From: Ilyonectria destructans | Lineage: Eukaryota; Ascomycota; Sordariomycetes; Hypocreales; Nectriaceae | Length of the DNA: 64,000 bases | Assembly (NCBI GenBank): GCA_020740775.1 | Contig: JAHEWK010000015.1 | Coordinates: 620,001 to 684,000, forward strand | Reading direction: 5' to 3' | Shown: positions 23,125 to 34,243 of the stretch, piece after piece | Layout: each line of letters starts with the position of its first letter | Position numbering within the stretch: the stretch's first letter is position 1 | Translations under genes and position numbers: made by a program | The notes under the pieces: generated by a model | The model's input: only the letters and a program-made list of their open reading frames with translations | Database searches by the model: none | What the model was told of the DNA's origin: nothing

Positions 23125-24476
23125 CTAGTGAGACTCGTCCGATTCCGCTTCCTGTCCTGGTACCACGTCTTTTCTCCATTCTTCGACCCTCTTATCAGCT
23201 GAAGGCTCATCCTGATCATCGTCAAGTCCCCGGAGAAGTTCAGGAGTTCCCGCAGCACCCGACATCGCCGCTGTGCAGATGAGCGCCCATTGAAGGTCAA
23301 TCATCGATTTGAATTCAGGCACATACTTGGCCTCACGTCTGACCTTAATGATGTCGCCCGAACAAATGCGATGATTCGATTCGAGATTGGCGACGCCAAC
23401 GAGGGAGGTGCGATAACAGCCGGTACATCCTTCAGTGTCGCAAGCAGTCGAGACTCCATCGCCATAGTGGTGGTTGAGTTGAGCAAGCAAGCCCTTCCTG
23501 GGGTCTCTTTGATCTTCAAGCTTGACGATGTGGATTCCGTTTTGAACTGAACTGCGAGGCATCCATCGAAACTGAAGCGTGATCACAGCCAGACTAGAGG
23601 TGGCTTCGGCTGGGTCAGATCCAAGGTACTTGAGGGCAAAATACCCTTTGGACCACCAAGAGTGAAGCAGCGGGCTCAGAGCCACCATGTTCCAAACTTT
23701 GTCCGAGCTCCCTACCTCTCGACAAAGTTGATAAAGACAGTGACCCGGCGTAACAAAGTAATCAAGGAGGATAGAGAGCGTCGAGGCCTCGTCGCACCTG
23801 GTAGCAGTATTATTCCAGGCGAAGGGGATAATGTGACAAACATGAGGGTTTGCCACCCCTGTAACGATGCAGCGCTCGTTGTCTTGGATGTAACACTTCT
23901 CTTTTTCTTCGACAGAGCGTTCCTTGTCACCTGGCGTGGCATGACCTTCGGATGGTTTCTTTTCGGATATTGCCTGTTGAACACCAGCTAACTCTTTTCC
24001 CTTGCCCTGAGCAGAACTTTTCGCAACGCTAACCATCCAATTATCGATAAAGGGTTTCGGACCTGGTTTCAAGACTGATGCCTATTAGTGGTGTGCACTT
24101 GGGTTAAACTGAGAAGGACATACTTACAGCGTTTGAGTATCGGTTCGACATGTGGAAGACAGTAGGCGGTCGTCAAGTCCCCCTTGCTGAATCGCTCGAG
24201 AGATGCGAGGGGCATCGCCATCATGGCTGAAAACTGGACCCTGGTGAATTGATACCATTCAGAACCCGTATTTCTTCTTTGTGTCCGTAGAATTGCTTCC
24301 ACGGCGAGGAAACGTCGTTCATATTCGTCAAGAGGGACAATGTCGAGAGGCTTCACATTCTCGGGGTCGCCGTCGAGGTAACGGACCAGGTTGGCGATCT
24401 TGGAGAGACGCTCGTCTCTGCTGGAGTAGCGGTTCAAGAACTCGTCCAACTTCCTCCTGGCACTATCGTCATCCAT
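23125..24476 (-). CDS. HNH-endonuclease-like fungal protein
   Basis: Exons are 24476-24128 and 24074-23125, giving 432 aa. The 53-nt phase-1 intron has a GTAAGT donor, a CTAAT branch site and a CATCAG acceptor. The N-terminal 115 residues are helical and charged (DDDSARRKLDEFLNRYSSRDE). The middle part CIVTGVANPHVCHIIPFAWNN matches the fungal HNH_2-type pattern, with a Cys, then the His-Ile-Ile-Pro-Phe core, then Asn. Downstream are a WNMVALSPLLHSWWSKG segment typical of this family and a CDTEGCTGC Cys cluster. Such proteins are common and variable in ascomycetes. Nuclease activity is inferred from the fold only, and the biological role is unknown. The last 60 residues are acidic and disordered. 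Confidence 0.8.
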
Positions 24477-27400
24477 TGTGGCGAGTGGTTGGCAGGCTGA
24501 GGTTCTGGTGTTGACGAAGGTGAGCGCGGCCAGAAAAGTTGGTGTAGAGGGAAAGAGGGCTGCGTTGACGAGGTGAGTGAATCAAGGCTGCTGGTCAAGA
24601 GTACTTAAGTGCCTGAGGTGCACATGCCACATGCACGAGGAAAGCCTTGCATGAAGCCACAAGGGTTACAAGAGTCAAAAGAACCCAATCTCACTTTTTT
24701 TTCCAGCTGTTGCCTTAAATGTTTGCTTCTACCCTTCTGTCTCCGAACCTTACTAGCTGGAAGTAACAACCGTGCAGGGTGTAGAGGATAACCTTGCTAC
24801 AAACCCTGAATCTTCGAGGCAAAAGAACAAGCCTCTAATGCAAATGCTTGATACGGTGTTCGCCCTTGTTTTGTGATTCTTGACTTAGATTTGCGTGCCG
24901 GTGGAGACGGGATAGAACATTTGCCGCATGGATTTTGCCCTTTGAAGCTGCTGATTTGTAGCGGGCTACTTCTTCAAGTACATCATCTTATCTCTCCACC
25001 AAATTCCTGCTGATGCCCTATCCTTAGGTAATCGTGACTGGTTTCCTTCCACCTTGACTGTCAAAGAGCATTGGAATATGTTGCTAGAGGTGAGGCCGTT
25101 CTTGGGAATCTGATTGACGTTGACAGCGGTGATGTTTGCGTGTTTGGCACTGAGTTGGCGAGAGATGCGGTTGGAGTAGCTTAGAACCCCATTGAAGAAG
25201 ATTTGCCGTGCAATAAAGCCTCCCTTCTTTCGGATTCTCATATTCTTTTGTCCCATCATGTCTTCACTTGGACTGTGGACTTCACATATTCCCGAGGATT
25301 TATTATCATCTAACTGGTGCTTTTTTGGTTGGCGCATGTGTGCCGCCTTTTGTGATAGCTGTTAAGTTGCCGGGTTTCAAGACCCTTCCGGGCATCATTG
25401 ATGGTGTGCTATTGTATATCCTTTTAGGTAAAACTTAGGACCCCTGCGTAGAGAGCCATTTGATGTACGGTTTGGCATCCGACGGGGATGCGCCGGCCAT
25501 CTTCAAGAGACATGGCGACCATGGTCTCCCATGCATTGCACTGCTGATTCAGCATGGCCCTACGTCGAGCCTTTGGACTTTGAGGCTCGTAAATTACCTT
25601 GAAAAATTGCTTATCCCTCTTCCTGACTAATAGCTCGTGGCGTTCCTGGCCTCGGCGATGGCATGGGTGGATGTCGTTTCTGGATACGTTGAGGCTCTCT
25701 GTATCTGCCTCTTCATCTCGCGCATGAGCTGGTCACAAAGAGCAAGAGGATCAGGCCCGATGAGACAGACTTGTGCACCAGAAAGGATTCGATTGACTCG
25801 GAGAGCATGCGTTTTCCGAGAAGCAGGCGGGGACGAGGGAAGAGGAACTGGACGTTTGAGGCAAGGATGTGTCAAAGCACCTTTCTTGGCTGCTTTAGGA
25901 CGATGCGGGCATCCACAGTTGGTTTAACGAAGGGACTACAACAGTGAGAAATGGGGCCTGGGATGCTTCTTCACTTCCCTTGCTCTGTCAATGTTCTACG
26001 GTGGCCCCCATATACACGGAGTTTCACGCTTGCATTACCAGAACCCAATGAGAGGACCAAGTGCGAAGGAGATCACTACGACGGGATCATCTAGGGAGCG
26101 AATCTTTCTCATCCTAAATTAATCAGTTAAGCCTCCCGCAAGGACGCTCGTTATGCTTCTCCAGAGACTTGCTAGCCGCGTTTTATTGGTAGGGCTGTCA
26201 CTGCTGGTGAGAGAGTTTTGAGAAATACCACCCATTCTTGGAATTAGTGGTACTCTAGAGTTACGCGTTATATTACACATCAAGTACAGTGAGCTTGGAA
26301 GGGGAGGCTGGGAAACATCTGCACGATGACAGAAATACAGACGTGGATGGTAAGGCTGAGGCTTGTCTCTGTACACCAGACGCGGGGAGCTCTTGTGAGG
26401 CTCGGAATGGCACCTTCAAGAAGGCCAGTAGAATTAATACCCGTCAAGCCGGAGAATCAAGAGCTCTAACTGAGACATGTATTTCTTCACCGATAGAAAC
26501 TGGAGCATGATTGAGAACCTGCGGCCGAGGATATTCCTGATGGATGAATACAGGGGTATCTTCCAGCCACTAGCGGGCGATGTTAGTGCTTCATCCGAAC
26601 TGGGTAAACCGTCTGATGGATTGATCATTAATGGCTGGGATACAGCTTCTACCATGACGTCCCGCCTTGTTTGTTGTCAGACTGTAAGCCCTAGGTCCCA
26701 AAGAAGGGGCTCTAAAAGGCGGGCTGTTTCGGCCGATGCACAGGTCGATGGATGCGTGGGTAAAATTGCATGGTAATGGCGGTGATTCCAAGAAAACTGG
26801 GCCTGCCTCTGGGCTGTGTTACGGTGAGATTCATTCCTCCCGGATGCTCCGTAGTCATTTGTCTTCATTCTATGTGCATGTAAATAAATGTGCTTCAACT
26901 ACGTCCCGAGGACCTGGATTCGTGGTTCGATTCTCCCTGTGCCTGACGATCTAGATCACGCGTGGAAGGGAGTGTAAGACCGGATCTCGGGGCGAGGTAG
27001 AGAGATCTGAACGCTGCAAGACGAGACATACAGATCACCAAAGTACCAACAGTGCTTTGTTAGCTGACGGCCCCCAAATTGAGAGGCGGGAATGCTGAAG
27101 TCAGCAATAGAGATGAGACTCAACACTGCGGAGCCCATGGTCACTGGGATGGGCCCTGGATGGGCCGCTAGAGACCCCGCCCCAGGAGGATCTAGGACCA
27201 ACAAAAGACCAAAAGCCCTTTTTAACTCTGATTTTACCTTGAGATTCGGAACGAAATGAGAGGGGCGGGTCGGGGAGCAGGGATAGCGCTGCCTCCTCGC
27301 GGGCTGCGGCTAAGCACATTAGCACCTTAGCACAGCACCGCAGCTGACCGGACCTGTCGTTGGCAGGTAAAAATAGCCGTTGGGCTAATCAGCAGAGTCG

Positions 27401-28354
27401 AATCTTCAGCCCGAGACGCCAGCTTCCAGCGGCCTGGGCTCTCGGCGGGGCCTGGAACAGTCTGAGGGTGTCTTGGGGGACGCCAAAATGAAAGGTGGCG
27501 GGTTAGCACGTGGAGTCATTGGCGAGAATCTGCATCTTTCCGAGGTCAGACGGATGAGCTTCGTCAATCCAGCTCTGATTCTCCCAGGCGGTCTGATTGT
27601 GGGACAAGATGCCATGAGTGAAGAGTGTTTGTATTGTGTGTTCCCGGAGGCCGGGGCGAGCGGACCTGCAGCATCAGCATGCCGGGCTGCGCGCTGCACC
27701 TGGCGACAAGTAAGCGGTAGGTGACATTGACCAACAGGGCTGAACGTGGAGATGTTACAGGGCGCCAGACGGACGTAATTGGGCCGTCATTATTGACAAC
27801 AAACCGCACGACGCCAGTTGGAGGAGGATCCCTGAGGTGTCCAGGAAGCGCCCTTGATCGTCCTTGATGCTCGTCCTGCAGGATTCAGACAACAGACAGA
27901 GCCAGCCAACCCCAAGTCCCAAGCCAAGCCTCTTCTTTTGTCCCTGCGGAGCTCAGCCCTGCTGGAGCCGTCCACGGGCCCCTCCGCAGCGTTATTCGGA
28001 CAGGCCCTTGCTCGGGTGTGGAACCGACGCTGCGCCTCGGAGCTGGGGTTTTGGGCTGGACGACGGCGTAGGCTTTCCAGGACCTCCAGCTCCAGCCTAG
28101 AGCTGCCGCGTGAGGCTGCTGCTGCTCTCCCTGCTAGCTTCTCTTTGACTAGCTTGTCCTGTGGACGCTTGGGCTGGGCTGAGCGCGTTGGACAAAGCAC
28201 CATGGCTGGATATAAGAACGGCGGCTGGCTCCCGGAGTGGCCCACGTCCTCCTCTCAGCCCTATTGCTCATACTGACCTTGGACAGCCTGATTGTGTCCT
28301 TCTCTTTCTTGTTGTTTGGGATTTGGTTCATCTCATTCCGCCAGAGTCTTCGCC
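24477..28354. other. 3.9 kb gene-poor region
   Basis: No convincing gene. A 98-codon minus frame at about 25,627-25,918 (ends AEARNATSY, contains LIGPDPLALCDQLMREMKRQIQ) looks more protein-like than its neighbours. It lacks a credible start and could be a gene relic. Other ORFs overlap on both strands. The final 500 bp are GC-rich promoter sequence for the S41 gene. Confidence 0.45.
28210..28216 (+). promoter_or_regulatory. candidate TATA element of the S41 protease gene
   Basis: ATATAAG lies about 140 bp before the ATG in otherwise GC-rich DNA. The position suits a TATA box, but there is no transcript evidence. Confidence 0.35.
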
Positions 28355-30636
28355 ATGATTCCCGGACTCAGTCTGCTGGCCCTCGCGGGGCTGGCAACCG
28401 CCGCCTTGGAGCCGCGCCAGGTCATGCACCAAGTGCGGCACCAGCCGACCTTCAACTACGTGCGAGACATCCAGGACCGCGACTCGGAGCCCTGCAAGGT
28501 CCTCGCCCAGGCGTACAAGGCCTCGGGTGCTAAGGCGGGTGATGCCCCCATCGTCGACGTGCCTCCCTCCGTCGGCATCGCCTGTCTCAAGTCGGTGCCG
28601 CTCGCCAAGGAGCGTGATCTTGCCTTGATCGACTACCTCCTGCCCTTTGTCCAGTTCCAGAGCACCCTCGAGGTCCTCGCCAACCCCCCGGATGAGTATC
28701 TGTTCGCCGGTGTGGACGTCCTGGGCGGCATCGAGGCCGTGAGGAGCAAGCTCAGCAAGAACGGATATGATTCTCAGTACGATTTCATGACGGATCTGCG
28801 AGCCATTGTAAGACCCTTGAAGCTAACAAATACTGCTTGAATATCCACTAACACCGTGCTTAACAGTTCACCGCCGCCAACGACAACCACTTCAACTACC
28901 CCCCGGCTCTGCTCAACGCCTTCATGTTCGTCCGCCGAGGCCTCGACCTGATGCCGCTCTCCAGCTCCGGCACCCACCTGCCCGAGTTCTTCATGACGGT
29001 GGATGTCATCCACGGCAACAAGAAGGAACTCGACTACTACCCGTCGGCCATCGCCAAGATCGACGGCATCCGCGTCGCCAAGTGGCTCGAGAACGCCGCG
29101 ACCCTCAACACGGCCAACTACCAGGACCCCGATGCCCAGTTCAACAACATGTTCTCGACCATCCAGCGCACCGCCATGGGCTCCGTCGGCGCCTCTCTGC
29201 TCACCCAGTTCGAGATTCCCGACTCGCACACCGTCACGTTCCGAAACGGCAGCTCGCTCGAGATCACCAACAGCATCATCTTCATGCCCACCACCGACTT
29301 CAACGGCATCAACTCGGGAGAAGACTTCCAGGCCGCCTTTGAGATCCCCTCCAACAAGTCCAAGAGATTCGAGGACGTCAAGATGCGCCGCGCCACGGAC
29401 GACTCGGAGGACTCTGCCGTTGTCCCCGGGTTCCCCTACCCCGTCGTGAAGCACTCGATGAACTCTGTCGCCGGATACTTCCTCAACGACACCGACTACC
29501 AGGACACCGCCGTGCTCTCCATCCTGAGTTTCCTCCCCGTCGGCTTCGACCTGGGCGACCTCGACAACTTTAACATTACCGAATACGTCCTCGAGGGCCG
29601 CAAGGTCATTGTCGACTTCTTCAAGAAGGCCCAGAAGGAAAACCGAGACAAGCTCATCATTGACCTGTCTGCCAACGGTGGTGGCTCCGTCACCCTCGCC
29701 ACCGAGATCTACCGCCTCTTGTTCCCCGAGGGCAAGTTCAGCGGCTGGGATCGGTACCGTGCCAACGATCTCCTCGAGGTCGCCTCCGAGGCCGACTACG
29801 ACACCCTCGTCAACGTCATGATCACCTCCAGCACGTACTACCCCGTAGACCCCGACAACATGCCCATCAAGACTGGCAAGGAGTGGTTCGGCCCTCACAC
29901 TGCTGCCGGCGGCCAGAACGTCACCTCTGCCTTCCAGATCGACAAGGACGTCCCCTGGGACCCCTCTGGCCCCGACTACTACAATGGCGTCAACCCTAAG
30001 TACACTGTGATCAGCGAGCCCGTATTTAAGCCCGAGAACATCCTCATCGTCACCGATGGCACCTGTGCCTCAGCCTGCAACATCCTGACCGGCCTCCTCA
30101 CCCGCAACCACGGCATCCGCACTCTGGCTCTGGGTGGTCGACCTTTCCACCTGGCTATGCAGGCTATGGGTGGTGTCAAGGGTACGCTGCTCTACCGCAA
30201 CGCCGACATCCTCTCGGCCACCTCGCAGTTCCTCACCGGCATCAAGAAGGACAAGGAGGCCATCCAGATCGTCCAGGACGCCGCCAACGCCTTCCCCAGC
30301 CTCAAGGACGCGCCCCTGATGCCCTTTGTCCAGGGAGCCAGCGGCGGCCAGGTCAACGCGCTCAACGGATACACCGACGACGACCTCGATGGTTACCCCG
30401 TGCACTTCCGCTACGAGGCTGCCAACTGCCGCCTCTTCTACACCCAGCTGATGACCAAGGACGTGACCGAGCAATGGCGACACGCTGCGGCCATCGCCTG
30501 GAACGGCGCCAAGTGCGTCTCTGGGTCGACGAGCAACAAGGACTGGACTATTGGTGATGCACTCGGCTATGACAACCGCGTGCGTAGCCGGGCCCCTCCC
30601 GTGGCGAACCCGGGCTCGCTCGCCTCAAAGAAATAA
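28355..30636 (+). CDS. secreted S41-family (CPAF-like) serine protease
   Basis: Exons are 28355-28807 and 28867-30636, giving 740 aa. The 59-nt phase-0 intron runs ATT|GTAAGA to TTAACAG|TTC. The signal peptide is MIPGLSLLALAGLATAA. The protein has the fungal S41 layout: an N-terminal helical domain, a PDZ-like segment (SAIAKIDGIRVAKWLEN) and a C-terminal tail-protease domain. It includes IIDLSANGGGSV and the Ser-containing motif TDGTCASACNIL, with the catalytic Ser near residue 552. The closest known architecture is that of fungal CPAF-type S41 proteases; relatives act in RiPP precursor processing (ustiloxin and phomopsin clusters). No RiPP precursor or modifying genes are nearby, so a role in extracellular protein breakdown is more likely. 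The C-terminal 20 residues are basic and Pro-rich with no GPI signal. Confidence 0.9.
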
Positions 30637-31088
30637 CAGAATCAATCTTTCTTGTATATATAGATACTCTGGCGCTCAGATTTCGCGACCGGACGGGATA
30701 GCATGGCCATGAATGAATTCACATGAGCGGGCATGGCACGGCGTTTTATGATATGATTTGATCTATGATGGCAATCTAGTAGAATAATTTACCTGACCAA
30801 AATGAACGTTTTGAACACAGTAGTAGCATTAATGAACTTAAGTCCAGTTTATTGTTGAATTTGTTGCTGTCTTAGACAGGCAAGTCAGCCTTTACCGTTG
30901 TTCTGCCAGTTGTGACCGCCCGGTCTTGTCCTGGGTTGTGACATTCAGCATTAAATCAGTGCAGCTCAGCCTGTTCTTGCGCAGCTGCGCAATAAGATTT
31001 ACATTATAAATTGTTGCCCATCTTCCTTGAATTTTTTGGCACTACTGATTTTCATTAATTTCTGCACTCTCACTTACCAACTTAGAGG
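30637..31088. other. intergenic region between S41 gene and C2H2-like gene
   Basis: AT-richer than its surroundings. It contains the S41 3' UTR and the promoter of the downstream gene, including a 16-bp perfect palindrome at 30977-30992. Confidence 0.5.
30977..30992. promoter_or_regulatory. 16-bp perfect palindrome
   Basis: TTGCGCAGCTGCGCAA is its own reverse complement and lies 97 bp upstream of the ATG at 31089. It could be a binding site for a dimeric regulator. Function is inferred from symmetry and position only. Confidence 0.4.
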
Positions 31089-34000
31089 ATGGACGAAGCT
31101 ATCTCCTCTGGTTCCACCCGCCCTCCTCTACAGGGCGGCACTTTACAGTCGTCCGATAGCGTCGAATTCACCGACATCAATGACTGGATGAATGCATTTC
31201 ATGCACAGAGCAATCACTCAATCCAGGATTTGCAGATTTCGAGTCAGATGCCTAGGTAGGTAGTTATTAAGCTCCCACGCTCATAACAGAGACCCCTGAC
31301 CACGTGGACAGCGTCAACCGCGCCAACAGCGTCCACAGCGTCGACAGCATCGACAGCGTCAACAGTGTCAACAGCGTCAACAGCGTCAACAGCAACAGCA
31401 GCATTTTCTATACGAGCGAGATGCTTAGGTATCATGCTCTTAGGCGTATAACAGAAAGTACACCAGCGATGTGTACTGATCGACCGTTGTTAAGCGACGA
31501 AGTGCAGGCCAACTCCTGCACATCCACCCGTCTTGAGCACGCCTCGAACCACCATCACCAGCAACAGCAAGGTACACACCTGGAGGAGACCGAACAGCCT
31601 AAATCTGGATTGTGCATCGAGCCAATCGCACGGCAACTCGGGTCGCTGTCACAACCTTTCCAAAGTCCAGATTTTGATGTTTGCATTCCTAATCTTAGGT
31701 CAGAGTTTAGAGAGGAAGTCACTGGCCAAATCACCGAGGAGGAGCTTTCAAACAGACTTATTCCCTTAAATCTGGAAGCAGAACACAACACCCCAATGCC
31801 CCGAGGGACAGAACCAAACCAGGAGCGCAGTGAGTCTGCTGGAGACGTGAACGCAGACGCAGAAGAAGCATCCAGCCATAGCACCGGTTCCTCTTCCAGA
31901 GAAAGTGCCGAAGACTCTTCATCAGTAAGCGATACTACATGCTTAGAAACGACTCGATGCATGTCCCCAGGCGAAATTGCATCGACAAGAAGGGACGTTC
32001 TAATCGATCGCTTGATGATTTGGCTCCAAAATCTTCTGACCCAAAGGTTTTCAGAGTGGACATGTGGCGAAGCAGATCAATCTTCTGGACACCAACACCA
32101 TTCTGTCCCACCTAGTGATACACTACATCGAACAGAGTATAGAGGTCAGAGAGCCGGCAAACGCCGACAAGATACGGAGGACAAAGACGACGGCCATCGA
32201 GATGATGAGAATGGTGATGACACTACCCAGAAGAAACGAAGGAAAGGTGATACCGAGACATCCTTGTTACTTGCTTGTCCATTTTTCAAGCATAACAGAG
32301 AAAGTTGTAGAGGTACGAAGTGGGCGTGGTGCTGGCATGGATGGCCAACCGTCCATAGAGTCAAGTATGTCATACTCTCGTCATAGGGACCATGCATTAA
32401 CAACTACAATCTATAGGGAGCATTTGTATCGACGCCATCTGTTACCAAGATATCAGTGTAACCGTTGCTTTCAGGACCTTAAGTCACTAGCGGGGCTCAC
32501 CGAACATCAGAGGCTACCAACGCCATGCCAGCTTGAAGACCCAGAGCCTCAAGAGGGTATAAATGAGGATCAGGAGAGGAGGTTGCGAGTGAAAAGAAGA
32601 AACAAGGAAAAGTTATCAGAGGAGGACAAATGGGTTGAAGTATACAGGCTTCTCTTTCCAGGCGACGAATTGATTCCCTCCCCGTGTATGGATTCCATCC
32701 GATTTTATCTACTGATGCTAACAACCATACAGATGATACGAAAAGAGGCGATGGCCAAGGGCCAGAGGCCCTAGGGGGCACGAAGGGCCAGAGAGCTGCA
32801 ATAGCAGGTGATGGATTGTATTGTTGTATGAAGAAGAATGATGAAGAAGCAAAGTCAAAAGGGCCCTGCAGGCCCTTTTGAGGCATTGCTCACGTGACTG
32901 ATGATCCTCACGTGATTTCACGTATCATATGCCGCACACAAAAAGAGACTCTACTGTCCTCAGTAGGCAAGACAAGGATAGAGCCTAGATCCATTTCCTT
33001 CCAAAGTTCCTTGCCAAATCCATCCGCGAGAAATATGCCTCTCATACCGTAAGACGATCTTGTCTGCATTGGTCGGTCGGCCGGTCGGTCGGCTGCTTGG
33101 TGTTGCTATTCAGGCCCAGCGAAGGGGACAGCTTTGAGGGGGATCGCCGGTATCCAAAGGAGTTGAACCAACGGGATCCAAAGAGTGCCGCGAGGGCTGT
33201 GGTGCCGCGAGGGCTGGGTGCTCAAGAGAGAGCCGGTGTTCGAGAGAGAGCCGGTGCTTAAGAGAGCTGGTGCTCGGGAGAGCTGGTGCTGAGACGGGCT
33301 GGTGCTCAGAAGAGAGCTGGTGCTGAGACGGGCTGGTGCTCGGGAGAGCTGGTGCTGACGGGCCGGTGTCAGGAGCGCAACTAAGGCGAGTCGGCTAAGA
33401 TAGGCGATGCTTGAAGAAGCTGGTGCACAGAGGCTGGTGCCATCAAAGCTGGTATCGCAAAGCCATGGGCGACTGAAGCGGGTGCTGTCGAAGCTGGTGC
33501 TGTCAAAGCTGGTGCTGTCAAAGCTGGTGACCAAGATGCAGCAGTATAATTGCTACCATTTGATACGAAAAGAGGCGATGGCCAAGGGCCAGAGGCCCTA
33601 GGGGGCACGAAGGGCCAGAGAGCTGCAATAGCAGGTGATGGATTGTATTGTTGTATGAAGAAGAATGATGAAGAAGCAAAGTCAAAAGGGCCCTGCAGGC
33701 CCTTTTGAGGCATTGCTCACGTGACTGATGATCCTCACGTGATTTCACGTATCAACAGACCAAGGGTTTTTCGGTACAGAACCAGCCTCTGGTCAACAAG
33801 ATGAGGGAACACTTCTTCGGAGATTTGAGACATTCTCTCAAAATGAGTTCCCAAGACGAATGCGCCCCCACATCGAGGACCTAGTTGATCGCGCAGTCGA
33901 GCAGACTCTGACGCCTGAAACACTCACGCGTGTTTTTGGGACTGTTCTTCAAAGTGTTTTTAGCGCCTTCAGAGAGAGGAATGGGTTTCGCGAGAATATC

Positions 34001-34243
34001 TTGCATACTGACGCTCATCCTGAGATATACGAAGAGGCTGACATGCAACCTGGTGCTCCTGGGCGGATCGATGAATTATCAGATGATGCGGCGCCTACTC
34101 TGTATATCAATAGGCTGGATGATTTATCGGTATCAGATATACAATCACTTGGTAACCTTGTGGAACAAGCACCAAGTCAAGAGGTGGAGTTTGATTTTGT
34201 AAAATTTCTAAAATCTTTTGAGGAAGAAGATAGATTAACTTAA
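31089..34243 (+). CDS. C2H2-like zinc-finger protein, intron 3 hosting a TRIM-type element
   Basis: Member of a large lineage-expanded ascomycete family with an atypical C2H2-like finger, probably nuclear. Exons are 31089-31255, 31312-32364, 32417-32685 and 33759-34243, giving 657 aa if intron 3 (1,073 nt) is removed. The N-terminus is disordered with an Asn-Ser-Val repeat. The core runs ACPFFKHN, WPTVHRVK|EHLYRRH, then CNRCF with a later His and Cys, and ends LLFPGDELIPSP|Y. The join across intron 3 gives the Tyr codon from T + AC. Introns 1 and 2 are 56 and 52 nt. Intron 3 contains a 1,021-bp repeat element whose target duplication copies the acceptor. If the upstream acceptor is used instead, translation stops at 32879-32881 and the C-terminal 160 residues are lost. 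Whether the gene is still functional therefore depends on splice choice. Confidence 0.8.
31313..31402 (+). repeat. 9-bp coding repeat (Asn-Ser-Val)
   Basis: Imperfect tandem copies of AACAGCGTC with GAC and CAC variants sit at the start of exon 2 of the C2H2-like gene. They encode an NSV-type run. The length is likely variable between strains. Confidence 0.8.
32734..32927. repeat. 5' LTR (194 bp)
   Basis: It has TGATACG/CGTATCA ends. It contains a near-perfect hairpin around GGGCCCTGCAGGCCC and two CACGTGA sites near its 3' end. It reads open for 48 codons in frame with the host exon before a TGA at 32879-32881. Confidence 0.88.
33183..33533. repeat. internal GCTGGTGCT repeats of the TRIM-like element
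   Basis: Many imperfect units of about 15-25 bp share the core GCTGGTGCT. The last ones are a 15-bp unit containing AAAGCTGGTGCTGTC. They make up most of the element's interior and give spurious ORFs. Confidence 0.8.
33561..33754. repeat. 3' LTR (194 bp)
   Basis: Identical to the copy at 32734-32927. It is followed directly by ACAGA, the second copy of the target duplication, which supplies the AG used to rejoin the host exon. Confidence 0.88.

Larger units (their letters stand above)
32734..33754. mobile_element. TRIM-like LTR element inserted at a splice site
   Basis: Two direct repeats of 194 bp (32734-32927 and 33561-33754) are identical base for base as I read them. Each begins TGATACG and ends CGTATCA, the TG...CA ends of LTRs. 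The insertion is flanked by the 5-bp duplication ACAGA (32729-32733 and 33755-33759). The 633-bp interior has no protein-coding capacity and no clear primer-binding site or polypurine tract; much of it is short tandem repeats. This fits a terminal-repeat retrotransposon in miniature, moved by an autonomous element elsewhere. Identical LTRs point to very recent insertion. Confidence 0.88.

Noticed and set aside
26880..26950. Possible tRNA at the GGTTCGATTC sequence
   Set aside because: No matching acceptor or anticodon stem could be folded around it.
28774..29898. 374-codon minus-strand ORF opposite the S41 protease gene
   Set aside because: Antisense shadow caused by codon bias.
31418..31465. 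Second short intron inside exon 2 of the C2H2-like gene
   Set aside because: The GTATCA to AACAG span would be about 26 nt, too short for a fungal spliceosomal intron, and the frame is open without it.
32497..33713. Two minus ORFs sharing the same 50-residue start
   Set aside because: Both simply read the LTR in reverse; the identity comes from the direct repeat, not from a gene duplication.
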